A DNA stretch of 31,304 nt from a virus. A model generated the notes under the pieces. That model was not told where the DNA came from and made no database searches. It saw only the letters and a program-made list of their open reading frames with translations. Numbering within the stretch: the first letter of the stretch is position 1; every line of letters starts with the position of its first letter. The DNA lies in the IMG/VR virus record IMGVR_UViG_3300048015_000334, positions 1 to 31,304 of that record; one strand, written 5' to 3'. Shown here one piece after another: positions 15,637-22,826 of the stretch. Both the position numbers and the translations under genes were made by a program.

Positions 15637-16005
15637 TCAGCCGCTCACCGGAAACGACAGGATCTGCGTCTGTCCGCTGACGGCGTCGACGTAGCGGATG
15701 TGGACGTAGACCGTGCCGTCCACCCCGACCTGGACGTCGATGACCGGTTCGGGCGTACGCGCCACGGCGGCCTCCTGGAAGATCTGGCTGCGGATGACGG
15801 AGCGGATCTGCGCTGCGCTGGCCGGCTGACCGATGAACCGGCCCAGGCCGGCGCCGTAGTCGAGCTGCCAGATGTAGTCGCCCGGGTTGGTCAGCAGCCG
15901 GCGCAGCACGCGCTGCTGGCCGAGCGTGGGATCGTCGACCAAAGCGAGGTCGCCGGTGGGACTCGGAAGCAGGTCGCTGCCCCAGATGTGCGAGAGGTCT
16001 GGCAT
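15637..16005 (-). CDS. Baseplate wedge protein, gp25/gpW family
   Basis: A 122-residue protein. PTGDLALVDDPTLGQQRVLR, RRLLTNPGDYIWQLDYGAGL and RFIGQPASAAQIRSVIRSQI follow the gp25/GPW fold (L-T-x-P-G-x-x-x-x-x-x-x-Y-G-x-G-L). The C-terminus (VDVQVGVDGTVYVHIRYVD-like strands) completes it. The gene encodes the baseplate wedge base that binds gpJ. I chose the ATG at 16005, with GGAG four bases upstream, rather than farther ATGs whose upstream sequence is Arg-rich and lies inside the gpV gene. Length is normal for the family. Confidence 0.9.
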   Translation of the reverse strand: MPDLSHIWGSDLLPSPTGDLALVDDPTLGQQRVLRRLLTNPGDYIWQLDYGAGLGRFIGQPASAAQIRSVIRSQIFQEAAVARTPEPVIDVQVGVDGTVYVHIRYVDAVSGQTQILSFPVSG

Positions 16006-16027
16006 GATGCTCCGCCTGACGATGTGT

Positions 16028-16564
16028 TCAGTCGGTGGGCGTCGGGCCGGCGCTGTAGCCGCCTTGCGGGTCGGCATGGACGTGCACGTCGTAATGGCCG
16101 CGGAACGCCGCCAGCGAGCCGTGCCGGTCGTAGATGTCGCCGGTGACGTGCAGATCGCCCGTCAGATTCCAGGCCGTGGCCTGGCCTTCCACGCTGCCGT
16201 CGTTGTGCAGCTTGAGGAAGCTGCCGGTGCTGTGAACCAACCACAGCTCACCGGTGATCCCGGCGGGCGGGCGCTGGGCGTCGCTGAAGGCGCGGCCGAC
16301 GATGACGCCATGGTCGGCATCGCCCTCCTGCGCCAGCACCAGCACCTGGTCGCCAGGAGACGGCGGACACACCAGCCCCCAGCCGGCGCCGATCCAGGGC
16401 GACAGGATCGGCAGCCAGCCCGTCACGACGCCTTCCGGCTGCAGCGTCACCTTCGCGGCGTAGCTGGCGGGATCGACGCTGGTCACCGTGGCGAAGCGGG
16501 GCTGGCCCTGCGACTGGTCGAGGGCCGCCGCCTGCGCCTTCAGCGCGTTGAGGAAACGCTCCAT
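16028..16564 (-). CDS. Baseplate assembly protein V, tail spike tip (gpV-like)
   Basis: A 178-residue protein. ATVTSVDPASYAAKVTLQPE followed by GWLPILSPWIGAGWGLVCPP and SPGDQVLVLAQEGDADHGVI forms the OB-fold domain of the gpV/gp45 family. A C-terminal stretch with alternating beta strands (GELWLVHSTGSFLKLHNDGS) leads to HVHADPQGGYSAGPTP, a histidine-containing apex in which P2-like spikes bind a metal ion through HxH. The protein is expected to form the trimeric spike that pierces the outer membrane. It lies between gpD and gp25, the usual order. Confidence 0.88.
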   Translation of the reverse strand: MERFLNALKAQAAALDQSQGQPRFATVTSVDPASYAAKVTLQPEGVVTGWLPILSPWIGAGWGLVCPPSPGDQVLVLAQEGDADHGVIVGRAFSDAQRPPAGITGELWLVHSTGSFLKLHNDGSVEGQATAWNLTGDLHVTGDIYDRHGSLAAFRGHYDVHVHADPQGGYSAGPTPTD

Positions 16565-16577
16565 CAGGCTGGTTCCA

Positions 16578-17711
16578 TCAGGGCGCCGGCGGATCGGCGG
16601 GAAGCACCGCGTCGGCGGCCACGGAGGTATTGCGGGCCCGGATGCGCTGGACGAACCCGTCCGCGAGCCGCACGCTCCGCGTGATGTCCGCCACGTAGTA
16701 GAGCTGGTCGAAGCCGGTTCCGGTGCCGGAGAGCCGGATCTGGCTGCGCGGGGTCAAGATGAGGTCTCCCGGCATTGTTGCGGTGACGATCCGTTCGTGC
16801 CGCGACAGCTCGGCCAGCATCTGCTGGGCGAACTTCAGCGCCTGATCGGGCGTGAGGTTCGGCCGCACGTAGACGTAGCGCTGCGTCTGCCCCGCTGCAC
16901 TTTGCGCGGCGGGACCGAGGCCGCCGGAGGCCCCGCCGCGGCCCTTGCCGGTGGCCTTCGCGGTCTGGGTGAAGGCGCTGCCCTGGCGGCTGTTCCAGCT
17001 TTTCACGGTGACCTGGATGTCGCGGGCCAGCGTCAGCGACCGCTCGAGGTCCATCTCGATCGTGTCGCTCGGCGTCAGGGAGACCTGCGTTGCCGTCGCC
17101 GCCGTCGCGCTGGTGAAGTTCAGGGTGGCGCCGCTGACGTAGACGTCGAAGCCCTCCTGCTGCGCCAGGAAGACCAGCAGGTCCCACTCGGTCGTCGCGC
17201 GGGAGAACTGGTCGAGCGTGATGCGGTCGTGCTGAAGCTGGTAGTAGCGGCCAACCGGCGTGGTGGTGGGCGTGACGTTCGCCGACATCCCGTGGCGAGC
17301 GGCCAGCAGCGTGGCGATCTCGCTGGACGTGCGGTTGGTGAAGGTTTCCTGTGTGCGCGTCTCGATGAACGCCGCGGTCAGGTCGCGGCCTTCCAGGCGC
17401 AGCGTGCCCTGGATCGGGTCGATGCGGATCGTGTCGACGAGGCCCTGGACGAGGCTTTGCCAACTGCCATCGAGGCCGATCTGCGCCTCGAGATAGACGC
17501 TGGCCTGCGCCGACCACCATGCCTGGCCGATGGCCGAAACGGCAAGGGTGGCGGTGAAGCGATCGGCCGCGAAATGGTTGTTCGACCGGATCTCGGCGTC
17601 GATGACGCCGGGGATTGCGATACCGTTTGCCAGCAGCCGGACAGCGGGGGCGCGGGCGGTGTCGCGGCGCAACAGGCGGCCGCTACTGAACGGCAATGCC
17701 GCCCCCGGCAT
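16578..17711 (-). CDS. Tail hub protein, late control D family (gpD)
   Basis: A 377-residue protein with features of the gpD/gp27 hub family: SWQSLVQGLVDTIRIDPIQG, LEGRDLTAAFIETRTQETFT, SSEIATLLAARHGMSANVTP and the conserved TEWDLLVFLAQQEGFDVYVS segment. The C-terminal part (SQIRLSGTGTGFDQLYYVAD) matches the second barrel of the hub. It forms the cylinder between tube and spike. The ATG at 17711 lies inside the end of the gpX gene (29-base overlap); no strong ribosome site is seen there, so translation may be coupled to gpX. Confident family call, start less sure. Confidence 0.9.
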   Translation of the reverse strand: MPGAALPFSSGRLLRRDTARAPAVRLLANGIAIPGVIDAEIRSNNHFAADRFTATLAVSAIGQAWWSAQASVYLEAQIGLDGSWQSLVQGLVDTIRIDPIQGTLRLEGRDLTAAFIETRTQETFTNRTSSEIATLLAARHGMSANVTPTTTPVGRYYQLQHDRITLDQFSRATTEWDLLVFLAQQEGFDVYVSGATLNFTSATAATATQVSLTPSDTIEMDLERSLTLARDIQVTVKSWNSRQGSAFTQTAKATGKGRGGASGGLGPAAQSAAGQTQRYVYVRPNLTPDQALKFAQQMLAELSRHERIVTATMPGDLILTPRSQIRLSGTGTGFDQLYYVADITRSVRLADGFVQRIRARNTSVAADAVLPADPPAP

Positions 17712-17868
17712 TCGGATCGGACGGCGGGATCCGCAGCGTCACCACGCCCTGCAGCATCGGATCGGAGAGGCCGTTGAGCTGCGCGATGCGGATCCACTGC
17801 GTCGCGTCGCCAAGCTGGGCGGCTGCAACCGCGAACAGGTTGCCGCCGGCGATGGTCAGCGTGGTCAT
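17683..17868 (-). CDS. Tail protein X, LysM-like (gpX)
   Basis: A 61-residue protein: GGNLFAVAAAQLGDATQWIR then IAQLNGLSDPMLQGVVTLRI. The pattern L..VA...LGDAT.W..IA..NGL.D........L.IP is that of the small LysM-like tail protein X of P2/Mu-type phages, thought to bind peptidoglycan or to join hub and tape-measure. Its place between the hub-associated gene and gpD is the usual one. It overlaps gpD by 29 bases and starts 9 bases after the upstream stop. Confidence 0.85.
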   Translation of the reverse strand: MTTLTIAGGNLFAVAAAQLGDATQWIRIAQLNGLSDPMLQGVVTLRIPPSDPNAGGGIAVQ

Positions 17869-17877
17869 GGCATGCCC

Positions 17878-18579
17878 CTAGCTGCTGGCGTTGGAGAGGT
17901 TGGCGCTGGCACGGGCCAGATAGCCGCGCGCGGCGGTGGACTGCGCAAGCTGCCCGGCAGCGGCGACGGTGCCGGCGAAATCGCCGGCGGAGCCCGCCGT
18001 CGTGAGCTGGGCTTGCGTGGTGGTGATCGTCTGGTCGAGCGTGGAGAGGGCGGAGCCGATCGCTCCGACCGCGGCGGTGTAGCCGCTGCCGCCGGGTGTC
18101 GTGGCGTCCGGCGCGGCCAGCGCCGCCTGCGGGGCCGACACGTCGAGACCGAAGGTGGACGCCGCGTCGAGATCGGCCGCAGCGGCGACGCCGATCGACG
18201 TGGCGGCCGCGGTCAGCGATGCCACGGGATCGCTCAGCACCGTGCAGGTCAGGCGGTAGGGGATCCACCACGGGCTGCGATATTCCGCCTCGAACTTCGC
18301 GATGATGACGACGTAGAAGAAACTGTCCCAGGTTAGCTCTAGCGGCAGTCCGGCGACGCGCAATGCGTCCAGCAGGCGGGCGCGATCGGCGGCATCGCTG
18401 CCCATGAAGCTGCCGGACCAGGTGAGGTCGGCGTCGTCGCGGCCGAGCGTGTCGATGACGCGGTCGCCGCCGGGCAGGCGATGCACGGCCAGGCGCTGGC
18501 CGCCGCCGAATGCCAGCCGTTCCGGGACCTCGAAGCCCTGGAACGCGACCGGGCCAAGCAGCAGGGCGATGCCGGACAT
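17878..18579 (-). CDS. Hub-associated tail protein, in the place of the DNA circularisation protein
   Basis: A 233-residue protein. FQGFEVPERLAFGGGQRLAV, HRLPGGDRVIDTLGRDDADL and TWSGSFMGSDAADRARLLDA form an N-terminal domain like those of phage tail proteins that follow the tape measure, including the N-terminal region of Mu-type DNA circularisation proteins. LELTWDSFFYVVIIAKFEAE and WWIPYRLTCTVLSDP fit the usual (S)F.V.V..F....R..W...Y.....V pattern. The C-terminal 100 residues are Ala/Ser/Thr-rich helix. At 233 residues it is about half the length of Mu gpN. Joined to the upstream gene by TGATG overlap. Role inferred from order. Confidence 0.6.
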   Translation of the reverse strand: MSGIALLLGPVAFQGFEVPERLAFGGGQRLAVHRLPGGDRVIDTLGRDDADLTWSGSFMGSDAADRARLLDALRVAGLPLELTWDSFFYVVIIAKFEAEYRSPWWIPYRLTCTVLSDPVASLTAAATSIGVAAAADLDAASTFGLDVSAPQAALAAPDATTPGGSGYTAAVGAIGSALSTLDQTITTTQAQLTTAGSAGDFAGTVAAAGQLAQSTAARGYLARASANLSNASS

Positions 18580-19721
18580 CAGGGCGAGACCGCGACGCCG
18601 GCCCAGGCCGGGGACAGCCGCGGATCGAAGCCGGTGGCGCCGGCATTCGGCCGGGCCGCCTCGCGATCGAGGTGGTCGGAGAGCCAGCGGCCGACGCGCA
18701 TGCCGTCGAGATACACGTCTCCACCAATGCGGCTGCCGGCCTGCGCCAGGCTGGGCGGCGGGGCCGCGGAAGGCAGGGTGCCGGCCGGATAGGGCGCGAC
18801 GGGCAGCGCTGCCGCTGCCGGTGCGAACGGCCTTGGCGCCGCCGGCTGCGGCTGCGGTGGCGGTGCGTGCGGCGGATACACCGGCGCCGCCATGCGGGGC
18901 TGCTGCAGGGCCGCGCGAACGGGCGCCTGCGGAGACGTGGCTTGCGGCGCTGCGGCCGGCTGGCGCGGGGCTGCAGGCGCCGCAAGCGGCACCGGCCGCG
19001 CGACCGGGGGCGCGGGCGCGGCGGGCGCGGCCTGCGCCGGGATGACCAACGCCGGCGCCGCCCGAACCGATGTTGCGCGCGGCGACGCGGCAGGCGGCAG
19101 GACGACCGCAACGTCAGCCGTCGGGGCCGAAGCGAGCTCACCCTGCGCGGCCGCGGCGACAGGCGCCCGCGGGGGCGCAACCGTCACCTGTGGCGGCAGC
19201 GGGGCGACCGCGGGCGGGGACGACGATGGCTGGGGCGGCACGGCCGACACGGACGCCGGTTCGGCGGGCCCGGCCGGTGCCGCGGACGGCCGGCGGGCGG
19301 CCTCCGGTGCGACCGGCGCCGGCTTGTCCGACGGCTGCTGCGGCGGCGGCATTGGCGCGGCGGGCTCGCGCACCGGCTGGGGCATCTGCGGCGCGGTGGC
19401 TGCCACTTTTGCAGGTCCGACGACGAGTTGCGGCACGGCCGGTTGCGGCGCTGCCGGCGGCGGCTCGGGCGCAGCGTCGCTGGGGTCGGCTGACGCGGAT
19501 GCCGGGCGTGGGGGCACGGCGTCGACCGGCGATGCGACCGCGGACGACGGCGCCGGTGGCGCGATGACCAGGGCGGCCGCACGGCGCAGTCGCTCCAGCC
19601 CGAGCTCGCTGGCCGCGACGGCGCGGTCCAGGCTGGCCAGGTCCCGCCGGATGGCTTCCACGCCGGCGGCGACGCCGTTGTCCAGCGCGAGCGTGATGCC
19701 GATGGTGTATGCGTCGATCAT
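18579..19721 (-). CDS. Pro/Ala-rich protein in the tape-measure position
   Basis: A 380-residue protein. The N-terminus (YTIGITLALDNGVAAGVEAI, RRDLASLDRAVAASELGLER) resembles the opening of phage tape-measure proteins. Residues about 55-325 are very rich in Ala and Pro, with no regular helix, no membrane segment and no enzyme motif. The C-terminal 45 residues (IGGDVYLDGMRVGRWLSDHL, TGFDPRLSPAW) are a compact non-repetitive motif. It sits exactly where the tape measure is found (after the G/GT chaperone, before hub, gpX and gpD) and no other candidate exists in the window. Upstream ATGA and downstream TGATG overlaps support the ends. The call 'tape measure' is inference from position and N-terminus; the middle is unlike any usual one. 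Confidence 0.6.
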   Translation of the reverse strand: MIDAYTIGITLALDNGVAAGVEAIRRDLASLDRAVAASELGLERLRRAAALVIAPPAPSSAVASPVDAVPPRPASASADPSDAAPEPPPAAPQPAVPQLVVGPAKVAATAPQMPQPVREPAAPMPPPQQPSDKPAPVAPEAARRPSAAPAGPAEPASVSAVPPQPSSSPPAVAPLPPQVTVAPPRAPVAAAAQGELASAPTADVAVVLPPAASPRATSVRAAPALVIPAQAAPAAPAPPVARPVPLAAPAAPRQPAAAPQATSPQAPVRAALQQPRMAAPVYPPHAPPPQPQPAAPRPFAPAAAALPVAPYPAGTLPSAAPPPSLAQAGSRIGGDVYLDGMRVGRWLSDHLDREAARPNAGATGFDPRLSPAWAGVAVSP

Positions 19722-20092
19722 CGGCCGGCCAGTCCGCGGAACAGGTCGCCGAACGAGGCGGCAATCTCGTCCGCCACCAGCACGGCGAGCGAGGCGCCGG
19801 CCGGGCCGAAGAACGGCCGCGGCGGAATCGTGGCCGTGCCAAGCTCCTGATCGACGGCGACCGGGCTGGTGCTGCCGACCACCGCGGTGGCGTTGTCGAA
19901 GGTGGCGGAGATGCTGTCGCGCAGCGTGCCGGTGCGCAGCCAGGGGGCCTCGTGCGGCCCGCCGGGCGGCGTGGACAGGGCTTGCTGCACGGTCTGCTGC
20001 ATGCGATCCGCGGCGGCGTGCACGGCCGCCTGCTGCGTTTCCATCACCGGCAGCTCGGCGAGGCGGGCGATGAGAGTGGCGATCGCGCTCAT
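19718..20092 (-). CDS. HK97-gp10-like tail/neck protein
   Basis: A 124-residue protein. A helical N-terminus (MSAIATLIARLAELPVMETQ, QAAVHAAADRMQQTVQQALS) is followed by WLRTGTLRDSI, AVVGSTSPVAVDQELGT and IPPRPFFGPAG, the LR.GTLRDSI...VGS..P.A..QE.GT..IPPRPF pattern of HK97-gp10-like and tail-completion proteins. The ATG at 20092 overlaps the stop of the frameshift extension of the chaperone (ATGA), which decides the start; an in-frame ATG at 20107 lacks such support. Such proteins normally join head and tail; here the gene lies between chaperone and tape-measure position, somewhat late in the order. Confidence 0.72.
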   Translation of the reverse strand: MSAIATLIARLAELPVMETQQAAVHAAADRMQQTVQQALSTPPGGPHEAPWLRTGTLRDSISATFDNATAVVGSTSPVAVDQELGTATIPPRPFFGPAGASLAVLVADEIAASFGDLFRGLAGR

Positions 20093-20624
20093 GGCGGCGA
20101 ATTCCATTGATGGCTGTGCCAGTCGAACAGCCGGCCTTCCAGGGTGCCGGTCGCGACCACCCAGGCGAGCCGTTCTTCGGGCGAAAGGCTGAAGGCGACG
20201 TCGAACGGCACCCCGTTCCGGACCAGGTAGAGACAGTCGACGAGATCGGGGTGCCGGCTCAGTTTCCCGCGACGTCCGCGAGCTGCTCGCGCGAGGGGAC
20301 CACCTCCGGCGGCAGTGCCAGCGCCGCTGCGGCGATGCCGGCGTCGCCGAGGCGCGAGACCAGCGATTCGATCTGCTGCTCGTTGGTCGGCGACGGTACC
20401 GGTACGCCGTCGATCGCCACGACGGAATAGGCCAGCATGGCCATGCCGAGGTAGTGCGTGTTCTGCGCGAGCTGCGCACCGACCGCCTTGAACAGGCGCA
20501 GCTTGTCGAGCGAGCCGAGGCGGCGCAGCGTCAGCTCCCGCCCCTCCTCGTCAAACACCGTCATGCCCGCGGCGGCGGCGGCGACGATGCGCGCGGAGGG
20601 CGTGTCGAGCATGCGGGGATCCAT
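20089..20624 (-). CDS. Tail assembly chaperone GT fusion made by -1 ribosomal frameshift
   Basis: The predicted product reads the chaperone G frame to the AAC codon at 20264-20262, slips back one base at GGGAAAC, and continues from CTG (20262-20260) for 57 more codons to a TGA at 20089-20091; total 178 residues. The extension reads LSRHPDLVDCLYLVRNGVPF, then DVAFSLSPEERLAWVVATGT, then LEGRLFDWHSHQWNSPP. It has no start codon or ribosome site of its own except an internal GTG in mid-domain, yet is dense with typical protein sequence. It ends with an ATGA overlap to the next gene. G and GT proteins bind the tape measure during assembly; a -1 shift here is the rule in long-tailed phages (lambda GGGAAAG). 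Strong inference; the frameshift rate is unknown. Confidence 0.85.
20259..20624 (-). CDS. Tail assembly chaperone G
   Basis: A 121-residue protein located directly after the tube gene, as tail chaperones usually are. VFDEEGRELTLRRLGSLDKL looks like the short beta-strand and 'RxL..LD.LRL' opening of such proteins; HYLGMAMLAYSVVAIDGVPV and PSPTNEQQIESLVSRLGDAG match the common pattern of a helix, I.G...P.P....I..L...LGD. The ATG at 20624 overlaps the tube stop (TGATG); a GTG one codon upstream is also possible. The gene ends with slippery sequence and stop (GCG GGA AAC TGA). It is the unshifted product of the G/GT pair. Confidence 0.85.
   Translation of the reverse strand: MDPRMLDTPSARIVAAAAAGMTVFDEEGRELTLRRLGSLDKLRLFKAVGAQLAQNTHYLGMAMLAYSVVAIDGVPVPSPTNEQQIESLVSRLGDAGIAAAALALPPEVVPSREQLADVAGN
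20262..20268 (-). promoter_or_regulatory. Slippery heptamer GGGAAAC for -1 frameshifting
   Basis: On the minus strand the zero-frame codons read G GGA AAC, then TGA. This fits X XXY YYZ exactly with XXX = GGG, YYY = AAA and Z = C. The stop codon directly after the heptamer would stall the ribosome with the slippery codons in the P and A sites. The -1 frame is open for 57 codons and ends at the ATGA overlap of the next gene. Confidence 0.85.
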
Positions 20625-21052
20625 CACACACGGGTCCGCTGCGAGGCCATGAAGTCCAGCTTCTGCTTGACGCTGGCATCGCCTTTCCAGGCGCCGGAGC
20701 TGGACAGCTTGAAGACCACGCCGTCGAACTGGTAGGTCGAGGTGGAGCCGTCGTTCTCCGCGACATACTGGTAGAGCGTGCCGGTTGGCAGGCTGCCGGA
20801 ATTGTACCAGCCGGATTCCGCCGCGGCGATGAAGTCGTCGGCAGCGCTGGATCCGCGCTCGATGTCGAAGCTGCCTTCCCAGCCGCTCGGCAGGTGCGCC
20901 GCCATATTGACGCCGTCGAGGCGGTTGACCTTGATCTGCTGCGTCGTCTGTCGCGCCTCGAACCCTGTGACATGGGTCAGATCGACACGGCCGGCCGGAC
21001 CGATGACGACGAGCTGACAGTCCCGGCCGACCGAGAATGTATTACCGGACAA
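20624..21052 (-). CDS. Tail tube protein
   Basis: A 142-residue protein directly after the sheath gene, the normal place of the tube gene. The pattern GRDCQLVVIGPAGRVDLTHV, TGFEARQTTQQIKVNRLDGV and LPSGWEGSFDIERGSSAADD is that of contractile tail tube proteins: a beta-barrel made of strands around a 'W.G.F..ER' turn. YQYVAENDGSTSTYQFDGVV and WKGDASVKQKLDFMASQ finish the barrel. The product polymerises inside the sheath and conducts the DNA. The stop overlaps the chaperone ATG by one base. Confidence 0.85.
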   Translation of the reverse strand: MSGNTFSVGRDCQLVVIGPAGRVDLTHVTGFEARQTTQQIKVNRLDGVNMAAHLPSGWEGSFDIERGSSAADDFIAAAESGWYNSGSLPTGTLYQYVAENDGSTSTYQFDGVVFKLSSSGAWKGDASVKQKLDFMASQRTRV

Positions 21053-21090
21053 TGCAGGTCCTCCTCAGCTTGCTTGCGGGGCGCGCGCCG

Positions 21091-22662
21091 TCAGGCCGTC
21101 TGGCCGGCGGGCAGGGTCTGGCGCTGGATAGAGACGGTCTGGCCGCCTTCGACATTGACGATGAACTTCTCGTTGATCGCCTGATACTGAATCTGGCAGT
21201 CGGCCTGCACGTAGCCGAGGCTGGTGCGCGACTGCGGGTTGTTGGAGACGTCGCAGATCACGCTGAATGGCGCGGCGCCGGTGGTGCTGCCGAGCTGCCC
21301 CTGCTGCAGCATGTTCTGCAGAAAGCTCAGCAGGGTCGCGCGGATGCGCTGGAACAGTCCGGTGCTGATGACCTGGCCGACGTATTCGCCCATGCCGGCG
21401 GCCAGCGTGGCGGCGATGTAGTTGGTCAGGCGCGTGTAGTTGTCGCCGTTGGTGGCGGCGTCGGAGGAGCTGTTGTGGCCGCCGCGCACGCCCCAGAAGC
21501 TGCCGCCCGGCTGCGGGTTGGCGATCACGTCGATGCCGGCCTGCAGCAGCGTCGTCAGTTCGGCCGCGGAATAGCTGCTGCTCTGGCCGGAGCCGGGGGA
21601 GCCGGATTTCTGGCTGCCGACCACGCCATACAGCGGCTTGTTCAGGCTGGACTGCTCGGGCGAGAGATTGCCGAGCCGTCCGGCCGTGAATCCCTGCGGC
21701 GAGACCAGGCGGACGAGCGCATTCACCTGGTCGTTCCACCAGATCCAGTCGCCGAACATCAGCTTGGCGGCATAGCTGTCGAGCCCTGATGTCGCCTTGG
21801 TGCTGACGGCGTTGTTCAGGCTGTCACCGGACGGGCCGGTGAGGATCATGTACAGCCCCTCCGACAGGCCGAAGCCGGCCTGCACCGTCCATTCCGTTGA
21901 GTCGTCGGCGTCGGCGAGCACGCCGATCGAACAGCCCTGGCCGCGCAGCGCATACATGCCCTGGCGCGGCAGCGTATCCTGGCCGACCAGCGTCGCCGCG
22001 GTGACGTTGCCGGCGCCGTCGCTGCCGCCGGAGAACGGCTGGTTCGTCAGCACGGCCGGCGGTGTCGCCGTCGATGCGCCGAGCGCCGCGACGGCGAGTT
22101 GCGACGGACCGCGCAGCGGCCCGATGCCATGGTTGACCGCGTTCACCAGGTTCTGCCACATTGCGGCGCCGGTTCCGATGATGTTGTCGAACACCTCCGG
22201 GGTCTTGCCCGGCAGCGCCAGCGTCAGCCGCCAGCTATTGGGCACGGAGCCGGCCATGAGGTTGGCGACGATGCTGTTACCGAGCGAACCGCTGTAGAGC
22301 GCCGTCAACTGCGCCGGGAATGCCGTGTTGGCGGGCAGAAGCTGCAACTGCGCCGCCGTGTCGGTGCCGTCGCTGACACGCACGCACCGAAATGCCTGTG
22401 CCCCCTGCTGGACCGCGGTGGCCACCGGGGTGCCCAGATCGTACTTGCGATTGACGATCGGACCGAAGTTGACGGCGTAGTCGGCCATCGTGCCGACCAC
22501 GACGGGCAGGCCGACGGCGCCCCAGGACGCCGTGCCGACCATGCCGATGACGTTGGTGGGAACGCCGTTCAGCACCAGGTTCTGCGGCGGCACGATCTGC
22601 ACATACAGATCCGGCACCACGAGAGCCGTGGTATTGATGCTGCCTTGCTGGACGATCGGCAT
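21091..22662 (-). CDS. Tail sheath protein
   Basis: A 523-residue protein. VPDLYVQIVPPQNLVLNGVP, TNVIGMVGTASWGAVGLPVV is the common sheath opening. VSDGTDTAAQLQLL and FQRIRATLLSFLQNMLQQGQ match the central and C-terminal parts, with the C-terminal domain SVICDVSNNPQSRTSLGYVQ and QIQYQAINEKFIVNVEGGQT forming the arm that links neighbouring subunits. The sheath contracts at infection and drives the tube into the cell; its presence makes this a myovirus. The gene follows a 49-codon ORF by three bases and ends 38 bases before the tube gene. Length is normal. Confidence 0.93.
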   Translation of the reverse strand: MPIVQQGSINTTALVVPDLYVQIVPPQNLVLNGVPTNVIGMVGTASWGAVGLPVVVGTMADYAVNFGPIVNRKYDLGTPVATAVQQGAQAFRCVRVSDGTDTAAQLQLLPANTAFPAQLTALYSGSLGNSIVANLMAGSVPNSWRLTLALPGKTPEVFDNIIGTGAAMWQNLVNAVNHGIGPLRGPSQLAVAALGASTATPPAVLTNQPFSGGSDGAGNVTAATLVGQDTLPRQGMYALRGQGCSIGVLADADDSTEWTVQAGFGLSEGLYMILTGPSGDSLNNAVSTKATSGLDSYAAKLMFGDWIWWNDQVNALVRLVSPQGFTAGRLGNLSPEQSSLNKPLYGVVGSQKSGSPGSGQSSSYSAAELTTLLQAGIDVIANPQPGGSFWGVRGGHNSSSDAATNGDNYTRLTNYIAATLAAGMGEYVGQVISTGLFQRIRATLLSFLQNMLQQGQLGSTTGAAPFSVICDVSNNPQSRTSLGYVQADCQIQYQAINEKFIVNVEGGQTVSIQRQTLPAGQTA

Positions 22663-22665
22663 GGC

Positions 22666-22815
22666 TCAGCCCCCTTTCGCCAGCGGGCGGGCGACGCGCA
22701 CGACGCATGCGGCGTGTTCGCAGGCCAGCACGCGCGCGATCTCCTGCGGATCGAGGATTTCGGCGCCATGGCCGTAGGCGCCGAAGGGCCGCACCACCAC
22801 GAGGGTGTAGGACAT
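22666..22815 (-). CDS. Small 49-residue conserved-looking phage protein
   Basis: The product is MSYTLVVVRPFGAYGHGAEI followed by LDPQEIARVLACEHAACVVR and a short basic tail. The pattern of a beta-strand, 'F..Y..G..I.D...I..VL..EH...VVRV' is like small proteins that accompany head-tail and tail genes of many phages. The ATG is preceded by GGAG about seven bases upstream. It fills the gap between the tail completion gene and the sheath gene (11 and 3 bases). Function unknown. Confidence 0.7.
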   Translation of the reverse strand: MSYTLVVVRPFGAYGHGAEILDPQEIARVLACEHAACVVRVARPLAKGG

Positions 22816-22826
22816 GATGTTCTCCG

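Noticed and set aside
18892-20073. Plus-strand Gly/Ala/Arg-rich open frames opposite the Pro/Ala-rich gene
   Set aside because: Produced by the GC-rich Pro/Ala codons read in reverse. The minus-strand gene is joined by ATGA and TGATG overlaps to its neighbours.
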